64,000 nt of DNA, taken from NCBI GenBank assembly GCA_963754645.1, contig CAVWGP010000011.1:1612001-1676000 (forward strand). Direction: 5' to 3'. The position numbers and the translations under genes are program-made. Each line of letters starts with the position of its first letter. The first letter of the stretch is position 1. The stretch is from CAVWGP01 sp963754645 (lineage in GTDB: Bacteria; Pseudomonadota; Alphaproteobacteria; Bin65). The notes beneath the pieces were generated by a model. The model saw only the letters and a program-made list of their open reading frames with translations, searched no databases and had not been told where the DNA came from. This document shows, piece after piece, positions 46,618-56,978 of the stretch.

Positions 46618-47559
46618 TCAGGCGGCGAGGCCGGCCGCGGGCCGGTAATTCTTCGGCAGGCCCGCGATGGCGACGGCGCCGGCGAACTTGTCCTCGGGCA
46701 GGGCGCTTTCGACGAATTTGCGGACGGCGATCAGCGCCGCGAGATCGACGCCGGTGCCGAGGCCCATCGTCTCGAGCATGAAAACCAGGTCTTCCATATC
46801 GACATTGCCCGTGGCGCCCGGCGCATAGGGGCAGCCGCCGAAGCCGCCCAACGACGCATCGAAGCGCGTCACCCCCGCTTCCAGCGCGCCGACGACGTTG
46901 GCCAAGCCCAAGCCGCGCGTGTCGTGGAAATGCGCGCCGACGGGAATTTTTCCGGCATCGCCGAGCGCGGCTTTGAACACGCGCTTGATCGCCGCCGGAT
47001 TGCCGTAGCCCACCGTGTCGGCAAGCAACAGTTCATCGACGCCGAGCGCCGCCACCTGGTTGGCAAGGTCGCGCACGCGGGTCTCGGAAACGGCGCCCTC
47101 GATCGTGCAGCCGAAGCAGGTGGCGAGGCCGCCCGCCACCAGCGGGCGCTTATCCGCCGGCAGGCTTTTCACCAGCGCCACGATGCGCGCCAGGTCGTCG
47201 AGCGAGTCCTGCACGCTGCGCCGCACATTGGCGCGATTGTGACCCTCGCTCACCGAGAGCACGAAGTTGATCTTGTGCGCGCCCTCGGCAATGGCGCGCT
47301 CGGCGCCTTTCAAATTGGGCACCAGCGCCGTGACCGTGAGGCCCTTCACCGTCAAGGCGTGCCGGACCATCTCGGCCGCGTCGATGAATTGCGGTATGAG
47401 CTTGGGCGGCACGAAGGACGTGACTTCGATCTCGGGCATGCCGGCGGCGGCTTCGCGCACCAGCCAGTCCTTCTTCACCGCGGTCGGCATGAAGCTCTTG
47501 ATGCTCTGCAGGCCGTCGCGCATGCCGACTTCCCGGAGATGGACATCGATTTTGGCCAC
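46618..47559 (-). CDS. Hydroxymethylglutaryl-CoA lyase family protein
   Basis: 313-residue TIM-barrel lyase of the DRE family that cleaves 3-hydroxy-3-methylacyl-CoAs. It shows REVGMRDGLQ near residue 9, EVTSFVPPKLIPQF, FVLSVSEGHNRANVRRS, the metal-site AHFHDTRGLGLAN, and the active-site Cys loop GGFGGCPYAPGATGN. In an operon with a CoA-transferase, an enoyl-CoA hydratase and an acyl-CoA dehydrogenase it fits a route that degrades a branched CoA ester in the manner of the leucine or isohexenyl pathways; the true substrate may differ. Confidence 0.93.
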   Translation of the reverse strand: MAKIDVHLREVGMRDGLQSIKSFMPTAVKKDWLVREAAAGMPEIEVTSFVPPKLIPQFIDAAEMVRHALTVKGLTVTALVPNLKGAERAIAEGAHKINFVLSVSEGHNRANVRRSVQDSLDDLARIVALVKSLPADKRPLVAGGLATCFGCTIEGAVSETRVRDLANQVAALGVDELLLADTVGYGNPAAIKRVFKAALGDAGKIPVGAHFHDTRGLGLANVVGALEAGVTRFDASLGGFGGCPYAPGATGNVDMEDLVFMLETMGLGTGVDLAALIAVRKFVESALPEDKFAGAVAIAGLPKNYRPAAGLAA

Positions 47560-47581
47560 GTTCGCTCTCCTTCGAGCCTGA

Positions 47582-48372
<791 letters not shown>

Positions 48373-48376
<4 letters not shown>

Positions 48377-49533
48377 CGCACCTCCGCCGCCTTGCGCGCG
48401 CCGAAAATCGCATCGGTATGTTCGCCAAGTTCGGGCGGCGACAGGCGGAAGGGCGGCCGCGCGCCGTCGAAGCTCAGCGGCAGGCCCATGATCTCGAACC
48501 GTCCGTCGGGCGATTGTTGATACATGCCGAGCGCTTTGGTTTGCGGATGCGCCAGCATTTCGTCGATCGATTGCAGCGGCGCGCAAGGCACGCCGACGGC
48601 GTCGAGCTTGTCCGCCCAATAGGCGCGCGGCTCGGTGCCGATAACGGCCTCGATCATGTCGTTGAGCGCGACGCGGTTGGCGACGCGATCGGCATTGACC
48701 TTGAAGCGCGCGTCGCCGGCCCATTCGGCATGGCCGAGCACTTCGCACAGGCGGCGGAACAGCAATTCGTTGCCGGCCGCGATCACGATGTAATCGTCGC
48801 TCGCGCGGTAGGCCTTGTAGGGCGCCAGCATCGCGGCCTCGGTGCCGGTGCGTTTCGGTTTTTTGCCCGAGGCGGCGTAGAGCGCGGTGTGCACCGTCAT
48901 CCACGCCATGGCGGTTTCGAACAGCGAGGCATCGACCTCGCAGCCGCGCCCGGTTTTGTGGCGGTTGTGCAGCGCGGTCAGAATGCCGATCACGCTCCAC
49001 ATGCCGGTGCCCATGTCGATGATCGACGGGCCGACGCGCACCGGCGGGCGGCCTTCCTCGCCGGTCACGGTCATCAGGCTGCCGAAGGCCTGCATCAGCG
49101 GATCGTAGCCCGGCTTGTCCTTGAGCGGCCCCTTGGCGCCGAACGCGCCGACATTGCAATAGATCAGGCGCGGATTGGCCTTCATCAGCGTCGCGGCGTC
49201 GAGACCGAAGCGCTTGAGCTGGCCGGGCCGCATGTTCTGGAACACGATGTCGGCCTGGCTGTCGATCAGGCGGCGTAATTTCGCGCGGTCCGCCTCGTTC
49301 TTGAGATCGACGACGATGCCGAGCTTGTCGCGGTTGAGGCTTTGAAACGTCGCCGAGGCGCCGTTCCAGAAAGGCGGTCCCCATTTGCGCGCATCGTCGC
49401 CGCCGTCCGGGTTCTCGACCTTGATGACCTTGGCGCCCAGCGCCGCGAGGATCTGCCCGGCGAACGGCGCGGCGACGCTGTGACCGATTTCGATCACGAC
49501 GATGCCTTCGAGCGCCAGATGCGCGCCGGACAT
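48373..49533 (-). CDS. Family III CoA-transferase (CaiB/BaiF)
   Basis: 386-residue CoA-transferase that activates an organic acid with CoA from another thioester. N-terminal LEGIVVIEIGHSVAAPFAGQILAALGAKVIKVENP; the catalytic Asp lies in DKPGYDPLMQAFGSLM; ETAMAWMTVHTALYA and GVPCAPLQSIDEMLAHPQ follow. ATG at 49533 is chosen because GGAGGAG precedes it; a further ATG at 49569 lacks a site. First gene of the leftward CoA operon, divergent from the GTHTG hydrolase gene 91 bases away, so the two may share control. Confidence 0.93.
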
Positions 49534-49624
49534 GCCCGTCTCCTCCATTCCGCTGGCTTCGCAGCACACTAAGTGTGGCTAAAATGGCGGTCAATCGGTC
49601 CTTTGCCAGCACCGCAGGAAACGC

Positions 49625-50464
49625 ATGAGCGCCATTCGCCGCCGCTTCGCCGACGTTAAGCACGGTCAGGTCCATTACCGCGAAGCCGGGCCCCCGGCGG
49701 CGCCGGCGCTCGTCATGCTGCACACCAACCCGACCTCGTCGCGCTCGCTCGAGCCGCTGATGCGGCGCCTCGGCGCCCGCCGCCGCATCGTGGCGCCCGA
49801 CACGCCGGGCCTCGGCAATTCGACGCCGCTGCCCATGGCCGCGCCCGCCATCGCCGACTACGCCGCCGCGATCGGCGAAACCCTCGACGTGCTCGGCATC
49901 GCGCGCTTCGATCTCTACGGCACGCATACCGGCGCCAATCTCGCCGCCGAACTCGCCATCACGCGGCGGCACCAGGCCGGCCGCATGATCCTCGACGGCA
50001 TCGCGCTCTACACGCCGGCCATGCGCGACGATCTGCTGGCGAATTACGCTCGCGATATCCGGCCCGATCTCGACGGCACGCATCTGATGAAGGCGTGGCA
50101 CTTCATTCGCGATCAATATCTGTTCTGGCCGTGGTTCCGCCGCGCCGCCGAGCGCTCGCGCGGCCTCGGCCTGCCCGACGCGGAAACCCTGCACCGCGAT
50201 GTCGTCGACGTGCTCAAGGGCCTCGGGTCCTATCACTTGGCCTATCGCGCCTCTTTCGTTTACGACAAGCCCAAGCGCCTGCCGCAGGTCGCGATCCCGA
50301 CTCTCGTCGCGTCGTCGCGCGCCGATCTGTTCTTTCCCGAGCTCGAACGGGTTGCGGCGCTCATTCCCGGCGCCGCGGTTCGCGTTTTGCCGCGCTACGA
50401 CGATCCCGCCTATTTCGAAGACGCTGTCGGCGCGTTCGAGGCGTTCCTTACCGGCGGCGCCTGA
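49625..50464 (+). CDS. Alpha/beta-hydrolase-fold protein with GTHTG elbow (no catalytic Ser), paralogue 3
   Basis: 279 residues, closely similar in layout to the 25549-26394 protein: MSAIRRRFADVKHGQVHYRE, LVMLHTNPTSSR (29-40; Thr instead of Gly after the oxyanion His), APDTPGLGNSTPLP (57-70), LYGTHTGANLAAEL (98-111) with His101 at the nucleophile position (codon CAT), FWPWFRRAAE and ASSRADLFFPEL. The C-terminal region (PRYDDPAYFEDAVGAF) lacks the expected catalytic His. It diverges from the CoA-transferase gene and overlaps the MFS gene tail-to-tail by 55 bases. Probably an enzyme of the same catabolic unit, but not a classical serine hydrolase. Confidence 0.85.
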   Translation: MSAIRRRFADVKHGQVHYREAGPPAAPALVMLHTNPTSSRSLEPLMRRLGARRRIVAPDTPGLGNSTPLPMAAPAIADYAAAIGETLDVLGIARFDLYGTHTGANLAAELAITRRHQAGRMILDGIALYTPAMRDDLLANYARDIRPDLDGTHLMKAWHFIRDQYLFWPWFRRAAERSRGLGLPDAETLHRDVVDVLKGLGSYHLAYRASFVYDKPKRLPQVAIPTLVASSRADLFFPELERVAALIPGAAVRVLPRYDDPAYFEDAVGAFEAFLTGGA

Positions 50465-51721
50465 TCGGCGGCCGCCGACCACCAATTGCGCCCGGGCCAA
50501 AGATACCAGGCCAAGGCCGCCGCATGGACCGCGAACACGGCGCCGAAGGCGACTTCATAGGCGATGGCGGGGTAGGCGCCGGCCCGGCTCGGCCATAAAT
50601 CGACGACGACGCCGATCAGCCATTGCAAGCCGAACGCGCTCGCCAATGTCACGATGTTGAGCGCGGTCAGGGCGCGCCCGGCAAACGCTTTCGGATAGCG
50701 CACCGGCACCATGGCATAGGCGAGCGCGGTGAGATTCCCGAACAGGGTGAAGGCCGGCCAGATGGCATAGGACGGGATCGGCGCGCGGAACACCAAAAGC
50801 GCCTCGACCGCGAGAAAAGCGACGAGGCCCCAGGCCATGACGGTCGCCGCGCGAACCTGGCGGCGCTGAAACCAATCGCCGACATAGCCGACGGCGATGG
50901 TGCCGGCGATGAAGCTCAGGGCCATGAGCACGAGGTGCCGCACCACGTCGGCTTGCGCGAGGCCTTCGACATCGCGCAGCCACGGCGTCGCCCACAGGCC
51001 CTGAATGCCGAACACGGCGCCGACTTGGACGCCGCAAATCGGCGCCGCGCGCCAGAACAAGCCGTCGCGATAGATCAGGCCGAGCTGGCGCAGTTGGCCG
51101 CCGAGCGACTTGCCGCCGCCGCCGCCGCCTCGTTCGGGCGCCACCAGGAAGATGACGAGCGCGGTCAGGGCCGTGGCGCCCGACAGCATGAAAAACAGCG
51201 TGCGCCACGGCACCAGCGCCAGCAGCCATTCGAGCGGCTGGGTCGCCGTGAGCAAGCCAAGCCCGCCGAAGACGAGGAACCAAGCGTTGGTCTTGTGCAG
51301 CATGGGCGCGGGCAGCCAGCGCAAGAACGCCGTCATCGCCGAGACGAGGCAGCCCGAAACGCCGATGCCGATCATGCCGCGCGCGACGGCGAGCGTGGCG
51401 CTGTCGCGGCCCAATGCGAACATAGACGGCGCCGGCGCAGGCCACGAGCAGCAGCAGCGATTGCACCCGGCGCGGGCCGTAACGGTCGAGCAGGATGCCG
51501 AGCGGCAGCTGGAACAGGCCGAAGGCAAGGAAATAGGCGGCCGTCAACAAGCCGAGAATGCCGGCGCCGAGACTCAATTCCTCGACGATGCGCGGCGCGA
51601 TGACGGCGTTCACCGAGCGGTAGAAGAAGGACAGATAATAGCCGCAGGCGAAGGGCAGGAAGATCGTGCCGATGAGAACCGGCAAGGCCGGCGGCGCGGG
51701 CTCGGCGCGCGGTTGGCTCAT
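50410..51721 (-). CDS. MFS transporter, one frame change
   Basis: Twelve-helix major facilitator carrier. The N-terminal part (IFLPFACGYYLSFFYRSVNAVIAPRIV, GLLTAAYFLAFGLFQLPLGILLDRYGPRR with the MFS loop motif) is in one frame up to about 51425. From FALGRDSATLAVARGMIGIGVSG onward it continues in the next frame to the end; one extra base explains this. Substrate unknown; the neighbours suggest an organic acid. Its last 55 bases overlap the convergent GTHTG hydrolase gene. Start ATG at 51721. Confidence 0.85.
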
Positions 51722-51743
51722 GGCCGCCCTGGCGGGCGCGGCT

Positions 51744-52913
51744 TCACCAAGCCATGTCCAGGATTTCGAGCACGTCGGCCGGCCGGTCGATCGGGCGCGG
51801 ATTGTTGCGCACCAACAGGTTGTGCATCGCGTCGGTCGCGATCTTGCCGAAATGCTCGCGCTTGATGCCGACATCGCGCAGGCGATGGGGCAGGTCGAGC
51901 GCCTTGATGAGATCGAGGACGGCGTCGGCGGCGTCGAGATCGGGCCGGCCCATGATTTCGCTGACCCGCTTCTGCTGCGCGCCGTTGTGGCTCTTGCTGT
52001 AGCGCAAGACGCTCGGCAGCAGCACGCAGGAGCAATGGCCGTGCGGCACGTCGGCGACGGCGGCGAGGTGCCAGCTCAAGCCGTGGCTCGCGCCGTATTG
52101 CATGCGCATCATGCCGGTGGACGCGAGCCAGACGCCGACAAGGCCTTCGAGCCGGATCTCCATGTTGTTCGGCTCTTTGCGCACCGCGCGCAGCGCGCGG
52201 TTCAGCATGCCGAGCGCCTCGGCCGTGGTGCTGTCGGTGAACGGGTGAGCGTTCTTCGAGCACAGCGAGCCGATGGCGTGATCGACGGCGCGCATGCCGC
52301 TCGACAGCCACACCCATTCGGGCGTGTGCACCGTGATCGCCGGATCGAGAATGACGCCGGGTGCGGCGAGATCGGGCTGGATATAGATGTGCTTGAAATG
52401 CGTCTCGGTGTCGGTAGAGCCCGTGGTGTGGCTCCATTCGGCGCCCGAGAGCGTCGTCGGAATCGCGATCTGGCGCAGCGCCGGCGGCTTGATCTTGGGC
52501 ACCACGGTTTTGCCCGCGTCATCGGTCGAAACCGCGAGCCGGTCGAGTTCGCGCGTGTTCGAAATGCCCTCGGCGAGGATGATCTGCACCATCTTCGCCG
52601 TGTCGATCGCCGAGCCGCCGCCGATCGAAATCAGCAGATCGGGATCGGCCTCGCGCGCTTTCTCCGCCGCCTTCAACGCAACGTGGCGCGGCACGTGCGA
52701 TTCGATGTCGTCGAAAATGCCGGCGAAGCGGTTGCCGAGCTGCTTGCGCAACGCGGCGACGACGTCGGTCTTGCGGTTCAGGGTGCGCGTCGCGAGCACG
52801 AAGATGCGCGTCGCGTCGTGGCGCGTCAGCTCGTCGGCGAGGGCCTGGGCGAGCGGCTTGCCGAAATGCACGCGCTCGATACGGAAATATTCGTAGGTTC
52901 CCGGCTTGATCAT
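51744..52913 (-). CDS. Iron-containing alcohol dehydrogenase / maleylacetate-reductase-like
   Basis: 389-residue group III dehydrogenase: the nucleotide-binding SIGGGSAIDTAK (96-107), IPTTLSGAEWSHTTGST, metal-site AVDHAIGSLCSKNAHP, YGASHGLSWHLAAVADVPHG with two of the metal His residues, and CSCVLLPSVLRYS. The Gly-rich loop and SGAEW segment are close to maleylacetate reductases and hydroxyacid-oxoacid transhydrogenase-like enzymes. It reduces or oxidises an oxo-acid or alcohol with NAD(P). It lies just upstream of the MFS gene in the same direction. Confidence 0.9.
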   Translation of the reverse strand: MIKPGTYEYFRIERVHFGKPLAQALADELTRHDATRIFVLATRTLNRKTDVVAALRKQLGNRFAGIFDDIESHVPRHVALKAAEKAREADPDLLISIGGGSAIDTAKMVQIILAEGISNTRELDRLAVSTDDAGKTVVPKIKPPALRQIAIPTTLSGAEWSHTTGSTDTETHFKHIYIQPDLAAPGVILDPAITVHTPEWVWLSSGMRAVDHAIGSLCSKNAHPFTDSTTAEALGMLNRALRAVRKEPNNMEIRLEGLVGVWLASTGMMRMQYGASHGLSWHLAAVADVPHGHCSCVLLPSVLRYSKSHNGAQQKRVSEIMGRPDLDAADAVLDLIKALDLPHRLRDVGIKREHFGKIATDAMHNLLVRNNPRPIDRPADVLEILDMAW

Positions 52914-53060
52914 GGCGTCCGTTCTCGTGCTGGCCCGCGACGCCGCGACCGTAGCGACGGCCTCGCCGCGCTGTCAACGAACGGATATAGTCGCGGGCCG
53001 CGCGCAAGATGCATGTCATGCTTGCGGCCCCGGATTTTTGCCGAGCAGGAATTCGAACGC

Positions 53061-54428
53061 ATGAGTGTCGCAGCAACCCTGGCCCGCTTCATCCGCACCG
53101 CCGATGCGGCGCGATTGCCGGCCTCGGCCGTGGCGGCGGCGCGCGGCGCCATCAACGATGCCATCGCCTGCGCCTTGGCGGGCGCCCGCGAGGATGCGGC
53201 GGCGATCCTGCGCCGCGTGCTCCGCGCCAACGGGCAGGGCGGGCCGGCAAGCCTGATCGGCGGCGGCGGCACGGCGTCGATGCCCGATGCCGCTTTCGCC
53301 AACGGCGTCGCCGGCCACGCGCTCGACTACGACGACGTGATGTGGACCATGTACGGCCATCCGACGGTCGCGATCCTGCCGGCGGCGCTCGCCGTCGCCG
53401 AGGCGAAGGGGCGGAGCGGGCGCGATCTCGTCGCCGCCTACATGATCGGCGTCGAAGTCGCGGGCAAGATCGGCCGCTGGGCCAATCCGGCGCATTACGA
53501 GCACGGCTGGCATTCGACGGCGACGATCGGCGTGCTCGGCGCCGCCGCGGCGGCGGCGCGCCTGCTCGATCTCGACGAGCACCGCATCGTCATGGCGCTC
53601 GGCATCGCGGCATCCGAGGCGGCGGGCGTGCGGCGAAATTTCGGCACCATGACCAAGCCGTTTCACGCCGGCAACGCGGCGCGCGCCGGCGTCATCGCCG
53701 CGCAACTTGCCGAAGCCGGATTTACCGCGGATGCGACCGCGCTCGACGGCCGCTTCGGCTGGTTCGAAACGCTGAGCGGCCGCGCCGTGCCGCCGCCGGC
53801 CGAGCTCGATGCCGCGCTCGGCAAGCCCTGGGAGGTCGAGGAGCCCGGCATTGCCCTCAAGCTCTATCCGGCCTGCGCCGCGACCCATTGCGCCATCGAC
53901 GCGATGCTCGAAATCCGCAACGAAGCGCGCTTCGGCGCCGGCGATATCGAATCGGTAAGCTGCGCGAGCCATCCGCTCGCCGGCAAGGTGCTGCTCTATG
54001 CGCGCCCCACCACCGGGCTCGAAGGCAAGTTCAGCATGCAATATTGCCTGGCCGTCGCCGCCATCGACGGCGCGCCCGCCCTCAAGCATTTCAGCGCGGC
54101 GTGGATCGGCGACCGGCGCGTTCAATCCTTGCTGCCGCGCATCGCCTTCGAGCAACGCGCCAATCTCGCGCAATTGCCCTCGGCCGACGGCGTGCCGGCG
54201 GAGGTCACAGTTACGCTGCGCGGCGGGCGCGAGCATCGCCGCACCGTAACAGTGCCGTCGGGCGATCCGCGCAAGCCGATGTCCGACGGCGACCGCGCGC
54301 GCAAATTCGCCGAATGCGCCGCCGGCGTCATCGCCGCGCCGGACACGGCGCGGTTGTGGGATTCGCTCGAAAGCCTCGACCGCGCGCCGGCGCTGGCGCC
54401 GCTGTGCGGCGCGTTGCGCGGCGCCTAA
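53061..54428 (+). CDS. MmgE/PrpD family protein (2-methylcitrate dehydratase-like)
   Basis: 455-residue protein of the MmgE/PrpD fold, which includes 2-methylcitrate dehydratase, cis-aconitate decarboxylase and iminodisuccinate epimerase. Conserved blocks: FANGVAGHALDYDDVMW near residue 94, GHPTVAILPAALAVAE, GWHSTATIGVLGAAAAAARLL, GTMTKPFHAGNAARAGVIAA, KLYPACAATHCAIDAM, EGKFSMQYCLAVA. The specific reaction is not readable. The stop codon overlaps that of the convergent SDR gene (TAA at 54426 and TAG read from 54427). Confidence 0.92.
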   Translation: MSVAATLARFIRTADAARLPASAVAAARGAINDAIACALAGAREDAAAILRRVLRANGQGGPASLIGGGGTASMPDAAFANGVAGHALDYDDVMWTMYGHPTVAILPAALAVAEAKGRSGRDLVAAYMIGVEVAGKIGRWANPAHYEHGWHSTATIGVLGAAAAAARLLDLDEHRIVMALGIAASEAAGVRRNFGTMTKPFHAGNAARAGVIAAQLAEAGFTADATALDGRFGWFETLSGRAVPPPAELDAALGKPWEVEEPGIALKLYPACAATHCAIDAMLEIRNEARFGAGDIESVSCASHPLAGKVLLYARPTTGLEGKFSMQYCLAVAAIDGAPALKHFSAAWIGDRRVQSLLPRIAFEQRANLAQLPSADGVPAEVTVTLRGGREHRRTVTVPSGDPRKPMSDGDRARKFAECAAGVIAAPDTARLWDSLESLDRAPALAPLCGALRGA

Positions 54429-55213
54429 CCCGCGTCCACCCAAAAGCGCACGCCGCGGCCCTGGTCCGGGCCGAGGGCGGAGAAGCCGCCATCCGCCGGC
54501 AAGTCGCAGCCATTGACCCACGAGGCTTCCTCGGAGCAGGCGAAAACCACGACGTTGGCGACTTCTTCCATGCGCCCGACGCGGCCGAGCGGGTGGGTGT
54601 GCGCGCCGGCGCGGTCGGCGATATCGCGGCTATTGCTCGACATCGCCGCCATCGGCGGCGACCAGGTCCAGCCCGGCGACACGGTGACGACGCGGATGCC
54701 TTGCGGCGCCAGCGCCACGGCCGCGCAGCGCGTGAAATGCATGAGCGCCGCCTTGCCCGCCGAATAGGGCCCGCGCGTGCCGTTGCCGAATTTGCCGCTG
54801 ACGCTGCCGATATTGACCACGACGCCGCCCGGCTGCGGCAGATAGGGCACGGCCTTTTGCACGAAGATCGCGGGCCCGACGATATTGACGTTCATCGCCG
54901 CGAGCCAATCGGCGCGCGGCGTCGCCAGGCCAGAATCGAGATAGGAGCACGCGCAGTTGACCAAAAAATCGAGCCGGCCGAAGCGCGTTTTCGTTTCGGC
55001 AAGGCACGCCTCGATGTCGGCGTCGCTCGAAACGTCGGTGCGGCGATAGACGGCGCGCTCGCCCAGCGACGCGGCGACGGCCGTCCCTTTCGCGTCTTCG
55101 ATTCCGGTCACCATCACGGCCGCGCCCGCCGCGTGCAGCCCGCGGGCGATATATTCGCCGATGCTGCCGGTGGCGCCGGTGACGATGGCGGCCTTGCCGT
55201 CGAGGCGGATCAT
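54425..55213 (-). CDS. Short-chain dehydrogenase/reductase
   Basis: 262-residue SDR with cofactor loop TGATGSIGEYIARGL, RRTDVSSDAD, the active-site INIGSVSGKFG Ser region (VVVNIGSVSG), and GPYSAGKAAL (Tyr and Lys). The usual NNAG is N-C-A-C here. Substrate unknown. The start overlaps the stop of the dienelactone-hydrolase fusion gene by four bases, forming a three-gene leftward unit with it and the SRPBCC-like gene. Confidence 0.91.
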   Translation of the reverse strand: MIRLDGKAAIVTGATGSIGEYIARGLHAAGAAVMVTGIEDAKGTAVAASLGERAVYRRTDVSSDADIEACLAETKTRFGRLDFLVNCACSYLDSGLATPRADWLAAMNVNIVGPAIFVQKAVPYLPQPGGVVVNIGSVSGKFGNGTRGPYSAGKAALMHFTRCAAVALAPQGIRVVTVSPGWTWSPPMAAMSSNSRDIADRAGAHTHPLGRVGRMEEVANVVVFACSEEASWVNGCDLPADGGFSALGPDQGRGVRFWVDAG

Positions 55214-56451
55214 GCGCCGCTCCCGGGCGCCGATTCGCGCCAGCGCGCCATCAGCGTGTTGGACGGCAATTTTTCATCGACCAGCTTTTTGGCCGTCGCA
55301 ACCCCCGCGACCGGCAGGCCCTTGGGATCGAGCTTGCCGATCTGCACCAGCACCGAGGCCTGATCCCAATAAATGTGCTCGTGATAGAGCTTGTCGCCGC
55401 GGAAGCCGACGATGGCGACGAGCGGGATCTCGACATATTTTCCGGTCGGCGCGAGGCCGGGCAGCATCCAATCGATTTCGATGTCGTGCGTGAAGCAAAA
55501 AAGCATTTCGTCGACGACCCGGTCGGAGCCGATCGTGCGGCTGATCGGAATGAGCTTGGTGTCCTTCGGCGTCTTCGGGATGAAGTGATTGGCGTAGAAG
55601 CGCAGCAGGTCGCGATAGCCGACGCCGCCGGTCATGGTCGGGACGTGATTGACGTAGGGTTCCGGCACCATCGTCGTCATCGTCGCCTTGGCGTCGCGGG
55701 CGCCGAACTCCAAATTGGTGTGCTGCTCCCACAGCTTCGAAAGATCGTAGTGCGGGCCCATCACCCGGCGGAACAGGGCGATGGAGCGCGAATGCGCCAT
55801 CAGCGAAGCCGGCTTGTCGAAGCTCGGCCGCTCCGGCGAATTGAACGCGTGATCGCAGCCGGGATAGAGAAAGTTTTCGCTGCCGGCCTTTTTGGCGAAG
55901 GCGGCGGCGATCGCCGCGCGCGCCGCCTCGGGCACGAAGCTGTCGGCCTCCGCGAAATGGAATTGCACCGGGCATTCGATCGACGCGGCCTCGCCCAGCA
56001 GGGTTTCGATGCCGACGCCGTAATAGCTCACCGCGCAATCGATGTTGGAGCGCGCCGCCAGCAGATAGGCGAGCTTGCCGCCGAGGCAAAAGCCGAGCGC
56101 GCCGGCCTTGCCGGTGCATTCGCGCATGCCGCGCAACGCCTTGAGCGCGGCGATCGAGTCCTTGATCGCGAGGTCGGTGTCGAAGCGCTTGTAAAAGTCG
56201 AAGGCCTTGGCGCGGTCGGCCTCGCCGTAGCCGAGATCGATGCGCGGCGCCAGGCGCCAAAACAAATCCGGCGCGATGACGACATAGCCTTCTTCGGCAT
56301 AGTCGTCGGCGACATCGCGCATGTGGCGGTTGACGCCGAAGATTTCCTGCAGCAGCACGATGCCGGGGCCGGAGCCCGACGCGGGCACGGCGAGATAGGA
56401 CTTGAAAGTGCCGCCATCGGCACTCGCGACATCGACCCAACGGCCCGGCAT
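55210..56451 (-). CDS. Dienelactone hydrolase fused to a SnoaL/NTF2-like domain
   Basis: 413 residues in two parts. Residues 1-230 are a dienelactone hydrolase: Glu36 in LLQEIFGVN, nucleophile Cys122 in GFCLGGKLAY, Asp170 in FAEADSFVP, and His201 in PGCDHAFN, so the Cys-Asp-His triad is complete. Residues about 255-400 form a polyketide-cyclase/SnoaL-like domain (FYANHFIPKTP, VVDEMLFCFTHDIEIDWMLPG, VAIVGFRGDKLYHEHIYWDQAS, LPVAG). Enzymes of the first type open enol-lactones in aromatic ring-cleavage pathways. The fused small domain may bind or process the product. Confidence 0.9.
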   Translation of the reverse strand: MPGRWVDVASADGGTFKSYLAVPASGSGPGIVLLQEIFGVNRHMRDVADDYAEEGYVVIAPDLFWRLAPRIDLGYGEADRAKAFDFYKRFDTDLAIKDSIAALKALRGMRECTGKAGALGFCLGGKLAYLLAARSNIDCAVSYYGVGIETLLGEAASIECPVQFHFAEADSFVPEAARAAIAAAFAKKAGSENFLYPGCDHAFNSPERPSFDKPASLMAHSRSIALFRRVMGPHYDLSKLWEQHTNLEFGARDAKATMTTMVPEPYVNHVPTMTGGVGYRDLLRFYANHFIPKTPKDTKLIPISRTIGSDRVVDEMLFCFTHDIEIDWMLPGLAPTGKYVEIPLVAIVGFRGDKLYHEHIYWDQASVLVQIGKLDPKGLPVAGVATAKKLVDEKLPSNTLMARWRESAPGSGA

Positions 56452-56461
56452 GGTGCCTCTC

Positions 56462-56899
56462 CTATTTCTGGGGTGCCCGCTCGAGCAGGCCCTTGATCAT
56501 GAACATTTCGGCTTCGTGGACGGTGCACAGCTGCTGCCACGCCTGCTCGGATTGCGAGGCGAGCCGCCAGCTCATCAGCGTGACCACGGACGTGTTCGCC
56601 CCGCGGCCGAGCACCGGTCCCGGCACAACGCGCGCCGCGTTGCGGAATTGCATGGTTTCGCGGCTGCGGCCGACGTCGTAATCGACCGTCAGCCGCGCCT
56701 TGTCGGCGTGCAGGCGAACCCAGGTCTCCTTGCCGTCGAAAATCGACGTGCCGGCGAACAAGCCCGGCGCCACTTCGCGCCGCGCGGCGCTGCCCCAGGC
56801 CCATTCGCCCTGCCGGATGCCGTCGGCCATGATCGCGAAGGCGGCCTCGGCGGCAACCGCGACCTCAATGCTGCTGGTGTGACAATGCGGATCGATCAT
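56462..56899 (-). CDS. SRPBCC/START-like domain protein, 145 residues
   Basis: Small cytoplasmic protein resembling the Bet v1/START ligand-binding fold: SSIEVAVAAEAAFAIMADGIRQGEWAWGS at the start (beta strand plus helices) and the long C-terminal helix WQQLCTVHEAEMFMIKGLLER. Between them lies a beta-rich region with TWVRLHADKARLTVDYDVG. Such proteins bind hydrophobic metabolites or act as small cyclases or hydrolases. First gene of the unit with the dienelactone-hydrolase fusion and the SDR. Confidence 0.72.
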   Translation of the reverse strand: MIDPHCHTSSIEVAVAAEAAFAIMADGIRQGEWAWGSAARREVAPGLFAGTSIFDGKETWVRLHADKARLTVDYDVGRSRETMQFRNAARVVPGPVLGRGANTSVVTLMSWRLASQSEQAWQQLCTVHEAEMFMIKGLLERAPQK

Positions 56900-56978
56900 C
56901 GCAAGCCTCTCCCGTGGCGCGGATTGTGCCGGCCAGAGTAAAGGCCCCGCGGCATTTGGCCATCGTTTTCTTCATCGG

